Assembly: GCF_007655485.1 (NCBI RefSeq)
Contig: NZ_VJXQ01000002.1
Coordinates: 369,183 to 433,182, forward strand
Direction: 5' to 3'
DNA: 64,000 nucleotides
Source of the DNA: Halobellus captivus
GTDB taxonomy: Archaea; Halobacteriota; Halobacteria; Halobacteriales; Haloferacaceae
Made by a program: the position numbers and the translations under genes. A model generated the notes under the pieces. That model was not told the DNA's origin. It was given only the letters and a program-made list of their open reading frames with translations, and ran no database searches. Shown here one piece after another: positions 44,059 to 54,684 of this stretch. Position 1 is the stretch's first letter; every line of letters begins with the position of its first letter.

Positions 44059-45755
44059 CGTGTGGTCTCCGTTAACACGCCGAGGACTTCAGCTTTCGTA
44101 CTGGCCGCGAGCGCCCGCTCGGCGAGGGCGCGCGCGTCCGCGACTGTCGTCTCGGTCACGGCGTGCTTCACCTGCGGCACCGTGACCGCGCTCATACTCA
44201 GTTCGTCGAGCCCGAGCCCGACGAGCAGTTCCGTCAGATCCGGATCTCCGGCCATCTCTCCGCACATCCCGACCCAGACGTCGGTTCCCTCGGTCGCCTC
44301 GACTGTCGCGCGGATCGCCCGGAGCACCGCGGGCTGGTGGTAGTCGCCCAAATCCGCAACGCGGCTGTTGCCGCGCTCCGCCGCCATCACGTACTGGGCG
44401 AGGTCGTTCGTGCCGATGCTGAAGAAGTCGACATCGTCGACGAGATCCGGTGCCAAAAACGCCGCGGCGGGCGTCTCGATCATCACGCCGAACTCCGGGA
44501 TCGCGTACGACTCGCCGTCGTCTTCCAGATCCGCCGCGACCGACTTCAACGCCTCTTGCGCCTCGCGTACCTCCTCGACGGTGGAGACGAGCGGCAGCAT
44601 CACCGAGAGTTGTCCGCCGTTCTCGCTCCCGGCCGCGCGTAGCAGCGCCCGAAGCTGCGTCTCGAAGAGGTCCGCGTCGGGCCCGAGCGAGCGGCGGATG
44701 CCCCGTTCGCCGAGGAAGGGGTTCTCCTCCTCGGGGAGATCCAGATACTCGATCGGCTTGTCGCCGCCGATATCGAGCGTGCGGACGACGACGCGTCCGC
44801 CGGGGAACGCCTCTAAGGCCTCCAGGTAGGCCTCGTACTGCTCGTCCTCGTCTGGCGGCGACTGCCTGTCGAGAAAGAGGAACTCCGTCCGGAACAACCC
44901 GATGCCGTCCGCCCCGCGCTCGGCGGCGGGAGCGAGATCGGCGCGCGTTCCGACGTTCGCGGCGATCTCGATCGGCGTGCCGTCGGCGGTCTCGACTGAC
45001 TCCGCCGTGATCTCGACGTCCTCGCCGCCAGCGGCCGCATCGCGCGTTTCCGCGTCGGGATCGACGGTCACCGTTCCCTCGGTGCCGTCGACGACGACTT
45101 CGGAGCCGTCCTCGATATCGTGAAGACCCTCACCGACGCCGACGACGGCCGGGAGGGCGAGCGAGCGCGCGAAGATCGCCGCGTGCGACGTTCGACCGCC
45201 GGTCACCGTGACGAACCCGGCGACGCGCTCGGGATCGAGCTGTGCGGTGTCGCTCGGCGTCAGCCGCTCTGCGAGAACGACGCTCCCGTCGGGGAGGTCG
45301 GCGAGGTCGACCCGATCACTGCCGATAAGGACGCGTACCAGCCGGTCTCTGACGTCTCTGAGGTCGTCCGCGCGCTCGGCCATCCGGCCCTCCATCCCCT
45401 CGAACTGCTCGACGAACCGGTCGAAGGTCCGGGTGACTGCGTGCTCGGCGGGGAGGCCATCCCCGATCTCGCTCTCGACACCGTCGGATATCTGGGGATC
45501 GTCGAGAAACTGCACGTGCGCGTCGAACACCTCCGCCTCGGCCTCGCCGACGCGCTCGGCCGTCCGCTCGCGCTCGGCGCGGATCTCCGCGCGGGCGCCG
45601 TCGCGGGCGCTCTCGAACCGCTCGCGCTCCGCGTCGGCATCGACGGTCTCGGGCTCGGGCGGCGCGTCGAGTTCCGCGTCGGGCGCGTACCAGACGGCGG
45701 TACCGACGCCCGAGAGGGGCGTGACACCGACGCCGGAGAGTCGTCGCTCCGTCAT
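44055..45755 (-). CDS. ptsI: PTS enzyme I (phosphoenolpyruvate-protein phosphotransferase)
   Basis: This 566-residue protein takes phosphate from phosphoenolpyruvate onto its active His 191 (TGGRTSHAAIFARSLALPAV) and passes it to HPr. The C-terminal PEP-binding barrel includes GLFRTEFLFLDRQSPPDEDEQ, MLPLVSTVEEV and SIGTNDLAQYVMAAERGN, and the MCGEMAGDP cysteine is present. Length is close to that of bacterial enzyme I (about 575). It lies between ptsH and ptfB in the operon. Confidence 0.96.
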   Translation of the reverse strand: MTERRLSGVGVTPLSGVGTAVWYAPDAELDAPPEPETVDADAERERFESARDGARAEIRAERERTAERVGEAEAEVFDAHVQFLDDPQISDGVESEIGDGLPAEHAVTRTFDRFVEQFEGMEGRMAERADDLRDVRDRLVRVLIGSDRVDLADLPDGSVVLAERLTPSDTAQLDPERVAGFVTVTGGRTSHAAIFARSLALPAVVGVGEGLHDIEDGSEVVVDGTEGTVTVDPDAETRDAAAGGEDVEITAESVETADGTPIEIAANVGTRADLAPAAERGADGIGLFRTEFLFLDRQSPPDEDEQYEAYLEALEAFPGGRVVVRTLDIGGDKPIEYLDLPEEENPFLGERGIRRSLGPDADLFETQLRALLRAAGSENGGQLSVMLPLVSTVEEVREAQEALKSVAADLEDDGESYAIPEFGVMIETPAAAFLAPDLVDDVDFFSIGTNDLAQYVMAAERGNSRVADLGDYHQPAVLRAIRATVEATEGTDVWVGMCGEMAGDPDLTELLVGLGLDELSMSAVTVPQVKHAVTETTVADARALAERALAASTKAEVLGVLTETTR

Positions 45756-45759
45756 CGCC

Positions 45760-46029
45760 TCAGAGTTCGTCCTCGGGCGTCGACAGGATGCGTTCGAGTT
45801 CGTCGAGCGCGGCCTCGGCGTCGTCGCCCTCGGCGGTCAGTCGGACTTCCTCGCCCGCGGCCGCGCCCAGTCCAGTGACAGCCAGCATACTCGCCGCGTT
45901 CACCAGGTCACCGTCGACGTGGCCGACTTTCACTTCCGAGTCGAACTCGTTGGCCGCCTCGACGAACTTCGACGCCGGGCGCGCGTGGAGCCCGTCCTCC
46001 GGAACGATGGTGACGACGCGCTCTGGCAT
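45760..46029 (-). CDS. ptsH: PTS phosphocarrier protein HPr
   Basis: This 89-residue protein carries phosphate from enzyme I to EIIA. The phospho-histidine is His 15 in EDGLHARPASKFVEAA, and Ser 47 (NAASMLAVTGLGA) corresponds to the regulatory serine of Gram-positive HPr. No HPr kinase is seen here. It shares one base with the ptfA stop codon and ends four bases before ptsI. Confidence 0.96.
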   Translation of the reverse strand: MPERVVTIVPEDGLHARPASKFVEAANEFDSEVKVGHVDGDLVNAASMLAVTGLGAAAGEEVRLTAEGDDAEAALDELERILSTPEDEL

Positions 46030-46493
46030 CAGTTCACAGCCTCCCTGACGGTCTCTTGGATGGTCTCCGCGTCCTCGGCTTCCAGCAGCGTCTCGCGTAC
46101 GTCTTCGTGCATCAGTGCGCGTGAAAGGGCGCTCAAGATCTGTAAGTGTTCCTCGCCACCCTCCGCCGGGACGAGAATCATGAACAGCAGCCGCGCGGGC
46201 TTGTCGTCCATCGCGTCGAAGTCGATCCCCTCAGTGGAGCGCGCGAACGCGACCGACGGCTCGTCGACGGCGCTGGTTTTCGCGTGCGGAATCCCGATTC
46301 CCATTCCGACGCCGGTCGTCGCTTCCTTCTCGCGCTCTCTGAGCGATTCCAGCGCGGCCGCGCGGTCCGTCACGCGGCCGTTGTCCGCGATGAGATCGAG
46401 AAGGAACTCGATCGCGGCCTCTTTCTCCGTCGGCGGCTCCGACAGGGAGATGTGCGCGAGCGGAAGCAGCCGGTCGATGTCATCTTCGAGCAT
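46029..46493 (-). CDS. ptfA: PTS fructose-specific IIA component
   Basis: This 154-residue cytoplasmic protein receives phosphate from HPr on His 70 (GVGMGIGIPHAKT, the standard EIIA-fructose site). The C-terminal part EGGEEHLQILSALSRALMHE is also conserved. It is the first of four tightly spaced PTS genes (ptfA-ptsH-ptsI-ptfB), 138 bases after ptfC. Confidence 0.95.
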   Translation of the reverse strand: MLEDDIDRLLPLAHISLSEPPTEKEAAIEFLLDLIADNGRVTDRAAALESLREREKEATTGVGMGIGIPHAKTSAVDEPSVAFARSTEGIDFDAMDDKPARLLFMILVPAEGGEEHLQILSALSRALMHEDVRETLLEAEDAETIQETVREAVN

Positions 46494-46631
46494 AACCGAT
46501 CGGATATGTGCACGCTACTGGTAAGGAATTTTCTCTTCGATTTGGCGATTTACTACAAAGAGGAAGAACGGATTGCCGCGAAATGCGGAGTGTCTCTCCA
46601 CGCCGACAGGTCAGTCGGCGATCGAATCGAA

Positions 46632-47780
46632 TCAGTCGCCAGCGCTGGCTGCGGCGGCGGAGTCGCTCTCGCTCGCGCCGACGCCCTCCTCGTAGTCGGG
46701 CTTGAGAATCGTCGCAAGCGCGGCCGTCACGAGCGATCCGATGACGATCGCGGCAAGGAACAGCAGCGGGCTGTTCGCCAGCGGAACGACGAAGATGCCG
46801 CCGTGCGGCGCGGGCATCGAGATGCCGAACGACATCGACATCGCCGCGCCGACGGCGCTACCGACCATTATCGACGGAATGACGCGGATCGGATCAGCCG
46901 AGGCGTACGGGATCGCACCCTCCGTGATGAACGAGAAGCCGAGGACGATCCCGGATTTGGCGTTCTCGTACATCTCTTCGGCGTACTTGTGCGGGGCGAT
47001 GAAGTTCGAGATCGCCAGTCCGATCGGCGGGATCATCCCGGCGATCATCACCGCCGCCATCGGTTCGTTGATCCCCTCGGTGATCAGTCCGGCCGCGAAC
47101 ACGTACGCGACCTTGTTGACCGGGCCACCCATGTCGAACGCCATCATCGCGCCGAGGAGCGCACCGACCAGAAGCGCCTGGCTCCCCTGCAGCCCTTCGA
47201 GATACGCGGTGAGTCCGGCGTTAGCGATCGCGACCGGCACGCCGAGAACGAACAGGACGATCGGCGAGACGATCGCCATCGTCAGCACCGGCACGATGAG
47301 TACGGGCATCATCGGTTGGATGAAGTCCGGAACGCTCCAGTTCTTGATCCACTTGGCGACGTAGCCGACGAGCAGACCGGTGACGAGCGCTCCGAGGTAG
47401 CCCGCACCGGCTTCGCCGCCCTGCAGGCCGATCACTTCACCGGCGGCGACCAGCACTTCGCCCTGCTGAATCAGGTACGAGGCGAGGAAACCGGGGGCAA
47501 GCCCGGGTCGGTCCGCGATCGCGTACGCGACGTACGCGCCGAGGATCGGGACCATAATCGTGAGCCCCAGCCCACCGATCTGCCCGAGGAAGTACGCGAG
47601 CGTCCCCGCCTGGGACGTATCAGGTGCGCCGTTCGGACCCGTCGGCGCCACGGCGAATCCGAGGGCGAGGAAGATCCCGCCGATCGTGACGAACGGAATC
47701 ATGTACGATACGCCAGTCATGAGGTCCTCCTTGACTTTCGTCAGATGGGACCGCATCTTGCTCTCAGCTTTGCTTGACAT
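46632..47780 (-). CDS. ptfC: PTS fructose-specific IIC permease
   Basis: This 382-residue protein is the membrane channel of the fructose PTS, with about nine hydrophobic segments. It starts MSSKAESKMRSHLTKVKEDL, then the first membrane segment GVSYMIPFVTIGGIFLALGF. Typical FruA-type motifs include FITEGAIPYASADP and MPAPHGGIFV. The C-terminal 25 residues are a soluble tail rich in Ala/Ser. IIA, IIB and IIC are separate genes, unlike the fused bacterial FruA. A near-palindrome at 47848-47867 lies upstream of its start. Confidence 0.95.
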   Translation of the reverse strand: MSSKAESKMRSHLTKVKEDLMTGVSYMIPFVTIGGIFLALGFAVAPTGPNGAPDTSQAGTLAYFLGQIGGLGLTIMVPILGAYVAYAIADRPGLAPGFLASYLIQQGEVLVAAGEVIGLQGGEAGAGYLGALVTGLLVGYVAKWIKNWSVPDFIQPMMPVLIVPVLTMAIVSPIVLFVLGVPVAIANAGLTAYLEGLQGSQALLVGALLGAMMAFDMGGPVNKVAYVFAAGLITEGINEPMAAVMIAGMIPPIGLAISNFIAPHKYAEEMYENAKSGIVLGFSFITEGAIPYASADPIRVIPSIMVGSAVGAAMSMSFGISMPAPHGGIFVVPLANSPLLFLAAIVIGSLVTAALATILKPDYEEGVGASESDSAAAASAGD

Positions 47781-47847
47781 AAGTCTCCCTCACGGATATT
47801 GCTGAAGGTCCTCAAAAATACTTTCGCTCGTGATTGTTTCTGATCTA

Positions 47848-47867
47848 TTACACTGATATCAATGCAA
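47848..47867. promoter_or_regulatory. 20-bp near-palindrome upstream of ptfC, possible operator
   Basis: TTACACTGATATCAATGCAA reads almost the same on both strands (16 of 20 positions) and has the central core TGATATCA. It lies 68-87 bases upstream of the ptfC ATG, in the 102-base gap after pfkB. GlpR is a natural candidate to bind it, but this is inference. The sequence does not look like the GlpR motif I recall from Haloferax. Confidence 0.5.
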
Positions 47868-47882
47868 TATCGCTCAAATCGA

Positions 47883-48872
47883 TCAAATCGCCGTGACGTC
47901 GACTCGCTCCCGATCCGAATACACGTCGTCGAACGGGGGGACGCGCGTTCCGGAGACGGACACAACCCGCGCGGCCACCGCGACGGCGGTTTTGAGCGCG
48001 ATGTCGACTGATTCGTCGCGTGCGAGTCCCGCGAGGAAGCCCGAGAGGAGCGCGTCGCCAGCGCCGACCGTGTCGACGACGTCTACCGGAAGGGCGGGAG
48101 CGTAGTACGCATCCGACGCCGAAACGACCAGCGCCCCGTCGGGCCCGAGCGAAGCCAACACGAACCGGAACCCTCGCGCCCGGAGGTCACGCGCCGCGGC
48201 GACGGCGTCGTCGACGGTCTCGACATCGCGGCCGGTCGCGGCGGCGAGTTCGTCCCGGTTCGGCTTGCACACGAGGTACTCGGCGTCGAGTCGCTGCAGA
48301 AACGACCCGCCCATATCGACGGCCGTCTCCCACGGTCCGGCCTCCGCCAGGCGATCCACCGCATCGGCGTCGATACCGCGCGGAAGGCTCCCGGCGACGA
48401 CGAGTCGCTCGGGGTCGCGGGCCTCGACCCGTCGAATGAGTCCGTCCACCTCCCTGTCGTCGACGACGGGTCCGTTGTGATTGATTTTGTACTCGCCGCC
48501 CGGACTCAACACCGTCGTATTCATCCGGGTCCGTCCCCCGATCTCGACGAAGTCGCGGGCGATCCCCTCCTCGTCGAGCGCGTCGCCGATCATCCCACCG
48601 AACGGCCCGCCCAAGAACCCGGTTGCTGGCGCGTCGACGCCCAGTTCGGTGAGGTACTGCGAGACGTTGATTCCCTTTCCCCCCGCGTCGAACTGCGCGT
48701 CGTCGGTCCTCGCGACCGCCCCCTCTCGAAGCGGCTCGTCGATCGTCACCGTGTGATCGAGCGCCGGGTTCATCGTGACGGTCAGAACGTCCGGGCCGGT
48801 CGCGTTCGTCTCCTCGGCGTCTATCGAATCTGCCGGATCAGCCGAATCCGTCGGATCAGTCGAAGCGGTCAT
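47883..48872 (-). CDS. pfkB: 1-phosphofructokinase (PfkB family)
   Basis: This 329-residue kinase converts fructose-1-phosphate, made by the PTS, to fructose-1,6-bisphosphate. After a 30-residue acidic N-terminus it has MNPALDHTVTIDEPLREGAV, the signature of 1-phosphofructokinases, then FDAGGKGINVSQYLTELG, and the ATP motif DTVGAGDALLSGF with the catalytic Asp. The ATG at 48872 overlaps the glpR stop by four bases, so the two are co-translated as in Haloferax. It is the second gene of the glpR-pfkB unit. Confidence 0.94.
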   Translation of the reverse strand: MTASTDPTDSADPADSIDAEETNATGPDVLTVTMNPALDHTVTIDEPLREGAVARTDDAQFDAGGKGINVSQYLTELGVDAPATGFLGGPFGGMIGDALDEEGIARDFVEIGGRTRMNTTVLSPGGEYKINHNGPVVDDREVDGLIRRVEARDPERLVVAGSLPRGIDADAVDRLAEAGPWETAVDMGGSFLQRLDAEYLVCKPNRDELAAATGRDVETVDDAVAAARDLRARGFRFVLASLGPDGALVVSASDAYYAPALPVDVVDTVGAGDALLSGFLAGLARDESVDIALKTAVAVAARVVSVSGTRVPPFDDVYSDRERVDVTAI

Positions 48873-49648
48873 TTCGCGACGGCCTCCGCGTCGGCGACGA
48901 CGACGGTGACGTCTTCGGCCTCGAACCGCTCGATCTCCTCCTGGGAGATCTCTCCCGCGGTGATGAACACGTCGACGTCCGACAGGTCCGCGAAGGTCAC
49001 GAACGAGCGTTCGCCGACTTTCGTCGCGTCCGCGACGAGAACGACGCGCGAAGCGCGCTGCACCATCAGCTCTTTCACGCGGGCCTCCTCCTCGTTGGGC
49101 GTCGTGAGCCCGGTCTCGACGTCGACCGCGTTCGCGCCCAGAAAGAGGAGATCGAAGTTCGTCCGTTCGAGGAACGATTCGGCGGTCGGCCCGACGAGCG
49201 AGCGCGTCCGGCGTCGGAGGGTGCCGCCGGTTAGCTTCACGTCGTTGTCCTCCTTCCCGAGCTCGACTGCGAGCCGCGGAGAGTTCGTCACGGCGAGCAT
49301 CGACCCATCTTTCGGCGTGTTCTGTGCGACCTGCATCGTCGTCGTCCCCGCATCGAAGAAGACCACCTGGCCGTCGGTGATCTCCTCGACGGCGCGCTCG
49401 GATATCGCGCGCTTCGCGTCGAGGTTCTGGACTTCCTTCTGTCCGTACGCCTGCTCGTGTCCGACGCTCGTTACGGGCACGGCACCGCCGTGGGACCGCT
49501 CGATGAGACCTCGGTCCTCCAGTTCGTGGAGGTCGCGACGGATCGTCGCCTTCGAGTATCCCAGTTCGTCGGCGAGGGCTTCGACCGACTGACCGTCCGC
49601 GGCGGTGACGAGTTCCACGATGCGCCGTTTTCTCTCAGCGGGTAACAT
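48869..49648 (-). CDS. glpR: DeoR-family transcriptional regulator GlpR
   Basis: The frame is open to 49741, but the ATG at 49648 starts MLPAERKRRIVELVTAADGQ directly at the DeoR winged helix (259 residues). The recognition helix is ALADELGYSKATIRRDLHEL, followed by the typical SHGGAVP. The C-terminal sugar-phosphate sensor domain has FFDAGTTTMQVA and LGANAVDVETGLTTPNEEEA. In Haloferax, GlpR represses fructose and glucose catabolic genes, and fructose relieves the repression. The context here (pfkB, PTS, fba) agrees. Confidence 0.93.
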   Translation of the reverse strand: MLPAERKRRIVELVTAADGQSVEALADELGYSKATIRRDLHELEDRGLIERSHGGAVPVTSVGHEQAYGQKEVQNLDAKRAISERAVEEITDGQVVFFDAGTTTMQVAQNTPKDGSMLAVTNSPRLAVELGKEDNDVKLTGGTLRRRTRSLVGPTAESFLERTNFDLLFLGANAVDVETGLTTPNEEEARVKELMVQRASRVVLVADATKVGERSFVTFADLSDVDVFITAGEISQEEIERFEAEDVTVVVADAEAVAK

Positions 49649-49911
49649 GAGGGTCGTCTGTCCGAGATTCGATCTGAATATTGTTAATGGTTTGTGTTCG
49701 TATCGGATCGGATACGGGAGAATCCTATATCGAACAATCACGAACGGACACTAACGGTCGGAGTCGACCGCCTCGGCTACGTTCCGGACGATCGAGGTGC
49801 GTGTATACGCGATGAGATCGTTGCTGGCATCACTGGAGATCGCGAACGAAACAAAAACCAAAACGATCCGTGCCTCAGTCGAAGCGATGTACGACTGCGC
49901 GCGTGAGGCCT

Positions 49912-50892
49912 TCAGTCGAGGCGGTCGAGGACCGCGCTCGTGACGTCCTCGGTTCCGGCATCGCCGCCGAGATCGGCGGTCCGCGGCCCGTCTTCGAGCA
50001 CGGACTCGACCGCGTTGCGGACGTTCGCCGCCTCGTCGGCGTAGCCGAGGTGGTCGAGCAACATCGCGGCAGAGAGGATGGCCGCGGAGGGGTTGGCGAC
50101 GCCCTCTCCCGCGATGTCGGGAGCGGTGCCGTGAACGGGTTCGAACAGCGCGTTGTCGGGGCCGACGTTGGCGGAGGGAAGCAGTCCCAGTCCGCCGACG
50201 AGCCCGGCCGCTAAGTCCGAGAGCACGTCGCCCGCGAGGTTCGGGCAGACGACGACGTCGAACTGCGTCGGATCCAGACACACCCGCGTCGCGAACGCGT
50301 CCATCAGGACCTCTTCGGTCTCGACGCCCGCCTCTTCGGCGACGTCGACGACCGCGTCGCGGAACCGACCATCGGTCTCGCGCATCACGTTCGCCTTGTG
50401 GACGACCTGGAAGCCGCCGTTCCCCTGCTCGGTGACGTACTCGCAGGCGAATTCGGCCAATCGCTCGCTCGCGGAGGTCGTCACGACGCGGGTGAGCGTC
50501 GACAGATCGTCGGAGAGACGGTTCTCGTGGCCAGCGTAGACCCCCTCGGTGTTCTCGCGCAGGAAGACCAGGTCCGTTTCCGGACGAACGGCGTCGACGC
50601 CGGGGTACGCCCGCGCGGGGCGGATGTTGACGTAGGAACCGACCGCCTCCCGAAGCGGGAGGATGACGTCCGCGGCGGTCTCACCGGCCGCGCCGAACAG
50701 CGTCGCGTCGGCGTCGGCGACGGTGTCGTACGTCTCCTGCGGCAGCGCTTCTCCGGTCGCTTCCAGCACTCCGTCTCCGGCCTCGGCCTCGACGAACTCG
50801 AAGTCGCCGACGGCCTCCAGCACGGAGACCGCCGCGGGGACGACTTCCGTGCCGATGCCGTCGCCCTCGATGACGACGATCTCCTCACTCAT
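49912..50892 (-). CDS. leuB: 3-isopropylmalate dehydrogenase
   Basis: This 326-residue NAD-dependent decarboxylating dehydrogenase of leucine synthesis begins [20 protein letters not shown]. Visible motifs are [12 protein letters not shown] (substrate contact), the catalytic Lys in [13 protein letters not shown], the metal-binding Asp region [20 protein letters not shown] and the NAD region [15 protein letters not shown]. It overlaps leuD by eight bases. Homologous isocitrate or tartrate dehydrogenases are excluded mainly by the leucine operon context. Confidence 0.93.
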   Translation of the reverse strand: MSEEIVVIEGDGIGTEVVPAAVSVLEAVGDFEFVEAEAGDGVLEATGEALPQETYDTVADADATLFGAAGETAADVILPLREAVGSYVNIRPARAYPGVDAVRPETDLVFLRENTEGVYAGHENRLSDDLSTLTRVVTTSASERLAEFACEYVTEQGNGGFQVVHKANVMRETDGRFRDAVVDVAEEAGVETEEVLMDAFATRVCLDPTQFDVVVCPNLAGDVLSDLAAGLVGGLGLLPSANVGPDNALFEPVHGTAPDIAGEGVANPSAAILSAAMLLDHLGYADEAANVRNAVESVLEDGPRTADLGGDAGTEDVTSAVLDRLD

Positions 50893-51493
50893 CGATATAG
50901 GGCAGGGCGGCGGCTTTCTCGGCGACCGCGTCGGCGTTGGACTTCATCAGCGCCGTCGTGTCCCAGACGCCCTCGGTGAGCGCCCGTCGCTGTGCGTCGT
51001 CGACCGTCGCCTCGATCGTCGTGTCGCCGTAGGTGACGGTCTCGGCCTCGACGTCGACGTCGATCTCGCCGTCGGGGTTCTCGTCGATCCACTCCTGCAG
51101 TTCGACGATCGTGTCGTGGTCGGCCGTGACCGTGGGAATTCCCAGCGCGAGGCAGTTCCCGGCGAAGATCTCGGCGAAGGACTCGCCGATGATCGCGTCG
51201 ATTCCCCAGCGCATCAGCGCCTGCGGCGCGTGTTCGCGCGAGGATCCGCAGCCGAAGTTGGCGTTGACTGCGAGGACGGAGGCGTCCTGGAACTGCGGTT
51301 CGTTGAAGGGGTGGTCCTTCTGGTTGTCGTCCTCGTCGAACCGGAGATCGAAGAACGCGAACTCGCCGAGGCCGTCGAAGGTGACGACCTTCATAAAGCG
51401 CGCGGGGATGATCTGGTCGGTGTCGATGTCGTTCCCGCGGATCGGGATACCCGTGCCAGAGACGGCGTCGATTTCGGGGATCTCGTCGGTCAT
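50885..51493 (-). CDS. leuD: 3-isopropylmalate dehydratase small subunit
   Basis: This 202-residue subunit pairs with LeuC to isomerise 2- to 3-isopropylmalate. It has the swivel-domain signature [16 protein letters not shown] near the start and the substrate-binding motif [14 protein letters not shown]. The ATG at 51493 overlaps the leuC stop by four bases (ATGA), and its own stop overlaps leuB by eight. The length matches bacterial LeuD (about 200). Confidence 0.95.
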   Translation of the reverse strand: MTDEIPEIDAVSGTGIPIRGNDIDTDQIIPARFMKVVTFDGLGEFAFFDLRFDEDDNQKDHPFNEPQFQDASVLAVNANFGCGSSREHAPQALMRWGIDAIIGESFAEIFAGNCLALGIPTVTADHDTIVELQEWIDENPDGEIDVDVEAETVTYGDTTIEATVDDAQRRALTEGVWDTTALMKSNADAVAEKAAALPYIDE

Positions 51494-52911
51494 ACCAGAG
51501 TCACCTCCTTCAGTTCGCGCACGTCAGTCACTTCGCCGGTGATCGCCGCGGCGACGACCATCCGGGGGCTCATCAGCACGGTGCGGCCGTCCTTCGATCC
51601 TTGGCGGCCGATGAAGTTGCGGTTCGAGGAGGACGCGCAGGCCTCGTCGCCCTGCAGTTGGTCCTCGTTCATCCCGAGACACATCGAACAGCCCGCGTTG
51701 CGCCACTCGAAGCCCGCCTCCTCGAAGATCTTGTCGAGACCTTCGGCCTCGGCGGCGGCCTTCACGCGCTGGCTGCCGGGGACGACCATCGCGCGGACGT
51801 CCTCGTGGACCTGCTGGCCCTCCACGACCTCCGCCGCGCGGCGCAGATCGGGGAGCCGCGCGTTCGTACACGAACCCAGGAAGGCGACGTCGATCTCGTA
51901 GCCCTCCATCGTGTCGCCGGGCGTGACGCGCATGTGCTCCTGTGCGTGCCGTGCGCTGTCCGCTTTGTCGGCCGGAAGCGACTCGGGGGTCGGGATTGGA
52001 TCGCTGATGCCGACGCCCTGTCCGGGCGTGGTTCCCCAGGTGACGACGGGTTCCAGTTCGGAGCCGTCGATGGTGACGACGTCGTCGTACTCGGCGTCGT
52101 CGTCCGAGCGGATCGACTCCCAGTAGGGCTTCAGCTCGTCGAATTTCTCGGGGTTCTCCCGGAAGTGGTCGGTCTCCGCCAGCCACTCGTAGGTGGTCTC
52201 GTCGGGGTTGACGTAGCCCGCGCGAGCGCCGCCCTCGATGGACATATTGCAGATGCTCATCCGCCCTTCCATATCGAGGTTCTCGATGGCCTCGCCCGCG
52301 TACTCGTAGACGTAGCCGACGCCGCCCTCGGTGCCGAGCCGACGGATCACTTCGAGGATGATATCCTTCGCCTCGACGCCGGGGCCGAGTTCGCCCGTGA
52401 CCTCGATCTTCCGGACCTTCTTCTTCTCCATCGCGACGGTCTGGGTCGCGAGCACGTCGCGGATCTGGCTCGTCCCGATCCCGAACGCCAGCGCGCCGAA
52501 CGCGCCGTGCGTCGAGGTGTGGGAGTCGCCGCAGACGATCGTCTTCCCGGGCTGGGTGAGTCCCTGCTCGGGGCCGATGACGTGGACGATCCCCTGCTCG
52601 CCCGTCGTCGGGTCGGAGAACTGAATCCCCGACTCGCGGACGTTCTGTTCCAGTTCGGACATCATCTCCTCGGCGGCGGCATCGCGGTACGGCCGCGACT
52701 GGTCCGCCGTCGGGACGATGTGGTCGACCGTCGCGTGGGTGAGCTCCGGATAGGCGACCTCCAGATCCCGCTCCTGCAGCATCCCGAACGCCTGGGGGCT
52801 CGTCACCTCGTGGATGAGGTGGAGGCCGACGAACAGCTGCGTCTGTCCGGTCGGCAGCTCGGAGACGGTGTGTTCCTCCCACACCTTGTCGTACAGCGTT
52901 CCCTCACTCAT
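51490..52911 (-). CDS. leuC: 3-isopropylmalate dehydratase large subunit
   Basis: This 473-residue aconitase-family protein holds the [4Fe-4S] cluster. It starts [20 protein letters not shown]. Cluster cysteines are seen in [16 protein letters not shown] and in [15 protein letters not shown]. Substrate motifs [19 protein letters not shown] and [15 protein letters not shown] are intact. It resembles the bacterial LeuC length (about 465) rather than the short archaeal type. It follows ilvC by 50 bases in the operon. Confidence 0.95.
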   Translation of the reverse strand: MSEGTLYDKVWEEHTVSELPTGQTQLFVGLHLIHEVTSPQAFGMLQERDLEVAYPELTHATVDHIVPTADQSRPYRDAAAEEMMSELEQNVRESGIQFSDPTTGEQGIVHVIGPEQGLTQPGKTIVCGDSHTSTHGAFGALAFGIGTSQIRDVLATQTVAMEKKKVRKIEVTGELGPGVEAKDIILEVIRRLGTEGGVGYVYEYAGEAIENLDMEGRMSICNMSIEGGARAGYVNPDETTYEWLAETDHFRENPEKFDELKPYWESIRSDDDAEYDDVVTIDGSELEPVVTWGTTPGQGVGISDPIPTPESLPADKADSARHAQEHMRVTPGDTMEGYEIDVAFLGSCTNARLPDLRRAAEVVEGQQVHEDVRAMVVPGSQRVKAAAEAEGLDKIFEEAGFEWRNAGCSMCLGMNEDQLQGDEACASSSNRNFIGRQGSKDGRTVLMSPRMVVAAAITGEVTDVRELKEVTLV

Positions 52912-52961
52912 ACTCTATCACCGTCTGTCGCGAATACCTGTGTCACTGTCGTCATCGTGGT

Positions 52962-53999
<1,038 letters not shown>

Positions 54000-54009
54000 T
54001 GTAGTATCG

Positions 54010-54684
54010 TTATTGTGTGTTTGTCGGCTTCGTCGGTTCGTCCGCGGTGCCCGGCTTCTCGCCCGGCACGGTCGCTTGATCGCCGCGCGCCAGCGCGGTG
54101 TATCCTGTCCGAGCGATCTCGATGATGCCGAACTGGCGGAACGCGTCGATGGCGTCGTCGACCTTCTGTTCGTCGCCGGTGAGTTGGACCGTGATGGTCC
54201 GCGGCCCGGCGTCGAGCGTCTGTCCGTCGTACATCTCCGTGACGGCGTGCACCTTGTCGGGTTCGTCGCCCTCAACCTTCAGGAGGACGAGTTCGGTCCG
54301 CACGGCGTCGTCGTCGAGTTCACCGACGGAGATGACCGGCTTGAGTTTGGCGAGTTGCTTCTCCGCCTGGTCGATCCCCGGATCGGGCTCTTCGATGACC
54401 ATCGTGATCCGCGAGTGGTTCTCGACGGTCGTCGGACCGACGGTGAGGCTCTCGATGTTGAACTGCCGTCGCGAGAACAGCCCCGCGATGCGCGAGAGCA
54501 CGCCGGGATCGTTCTCGACGAGCGCCGACAGCACCGCCCGACGCGGTTCGTGTTCGGACTCGGCCGCCGGATCGATGCGGATCCCCTGGGCGTTCCGTCG
54601 GCCCTCGGGATGCGGCCGCTCCTCCGGCTCCGGTCCTTGCAGTCCGTGCTTCGGCAGATCGTCGTGGGAATCGTCCGAGCTCAT
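54010..54684 (-). CDS. ilvN: Acetolactate synthase small (regulatory) subunit
   Basis: The ATG at 54684 overlaps the ilvB stop by four bases and gives 224 residues. A hydrophilic N-terminus of about 45 residues precedes the ACT domain, [20 protein letters not shown], with [11 protein letters not shown]. The ACT domain is the site of valine feedback inhibition in the family. A second ALS_ss domain follows (about 130-205). It controls and activates the catalytic subunit. Confidence 0.93.
   Translation of the reverse strand: MSSDDSHDDLPKHGLQGPEPEERPHPEGRRNAQGIRIDPAAESEHEPRRAVLSALVENDPGVLSRIAGLFSRRQFNIESLTVGPTTVENHSRITMVIEEPDPGIDQAEKQLAKLKPVISVGELDDDAVRTELVLLKVEGDEPDKVHAVTEMYDGQTLDAGPRTITVQLTGDEQKVDDAIDAFRQFGIIEIARTGYTALARGDQATVPGEKPGTADEPTKPTNTQ

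Noticed and set aside
47781-49741. Copies of the GlpR binding motif recalled from Haloferax (inverted hexamer type)
   Set aside because: I scanned both intergenic regions by eye and found no match that I would defend. Only the near-palindrome at 47848-47867 is reported.
49751-49911. Possible small gene or 3' remnant between glpR and leuB (minus strand)
   Set aside because: The frame has no start codon at a sensible place and no recognisable domain. It is likely non-coding.
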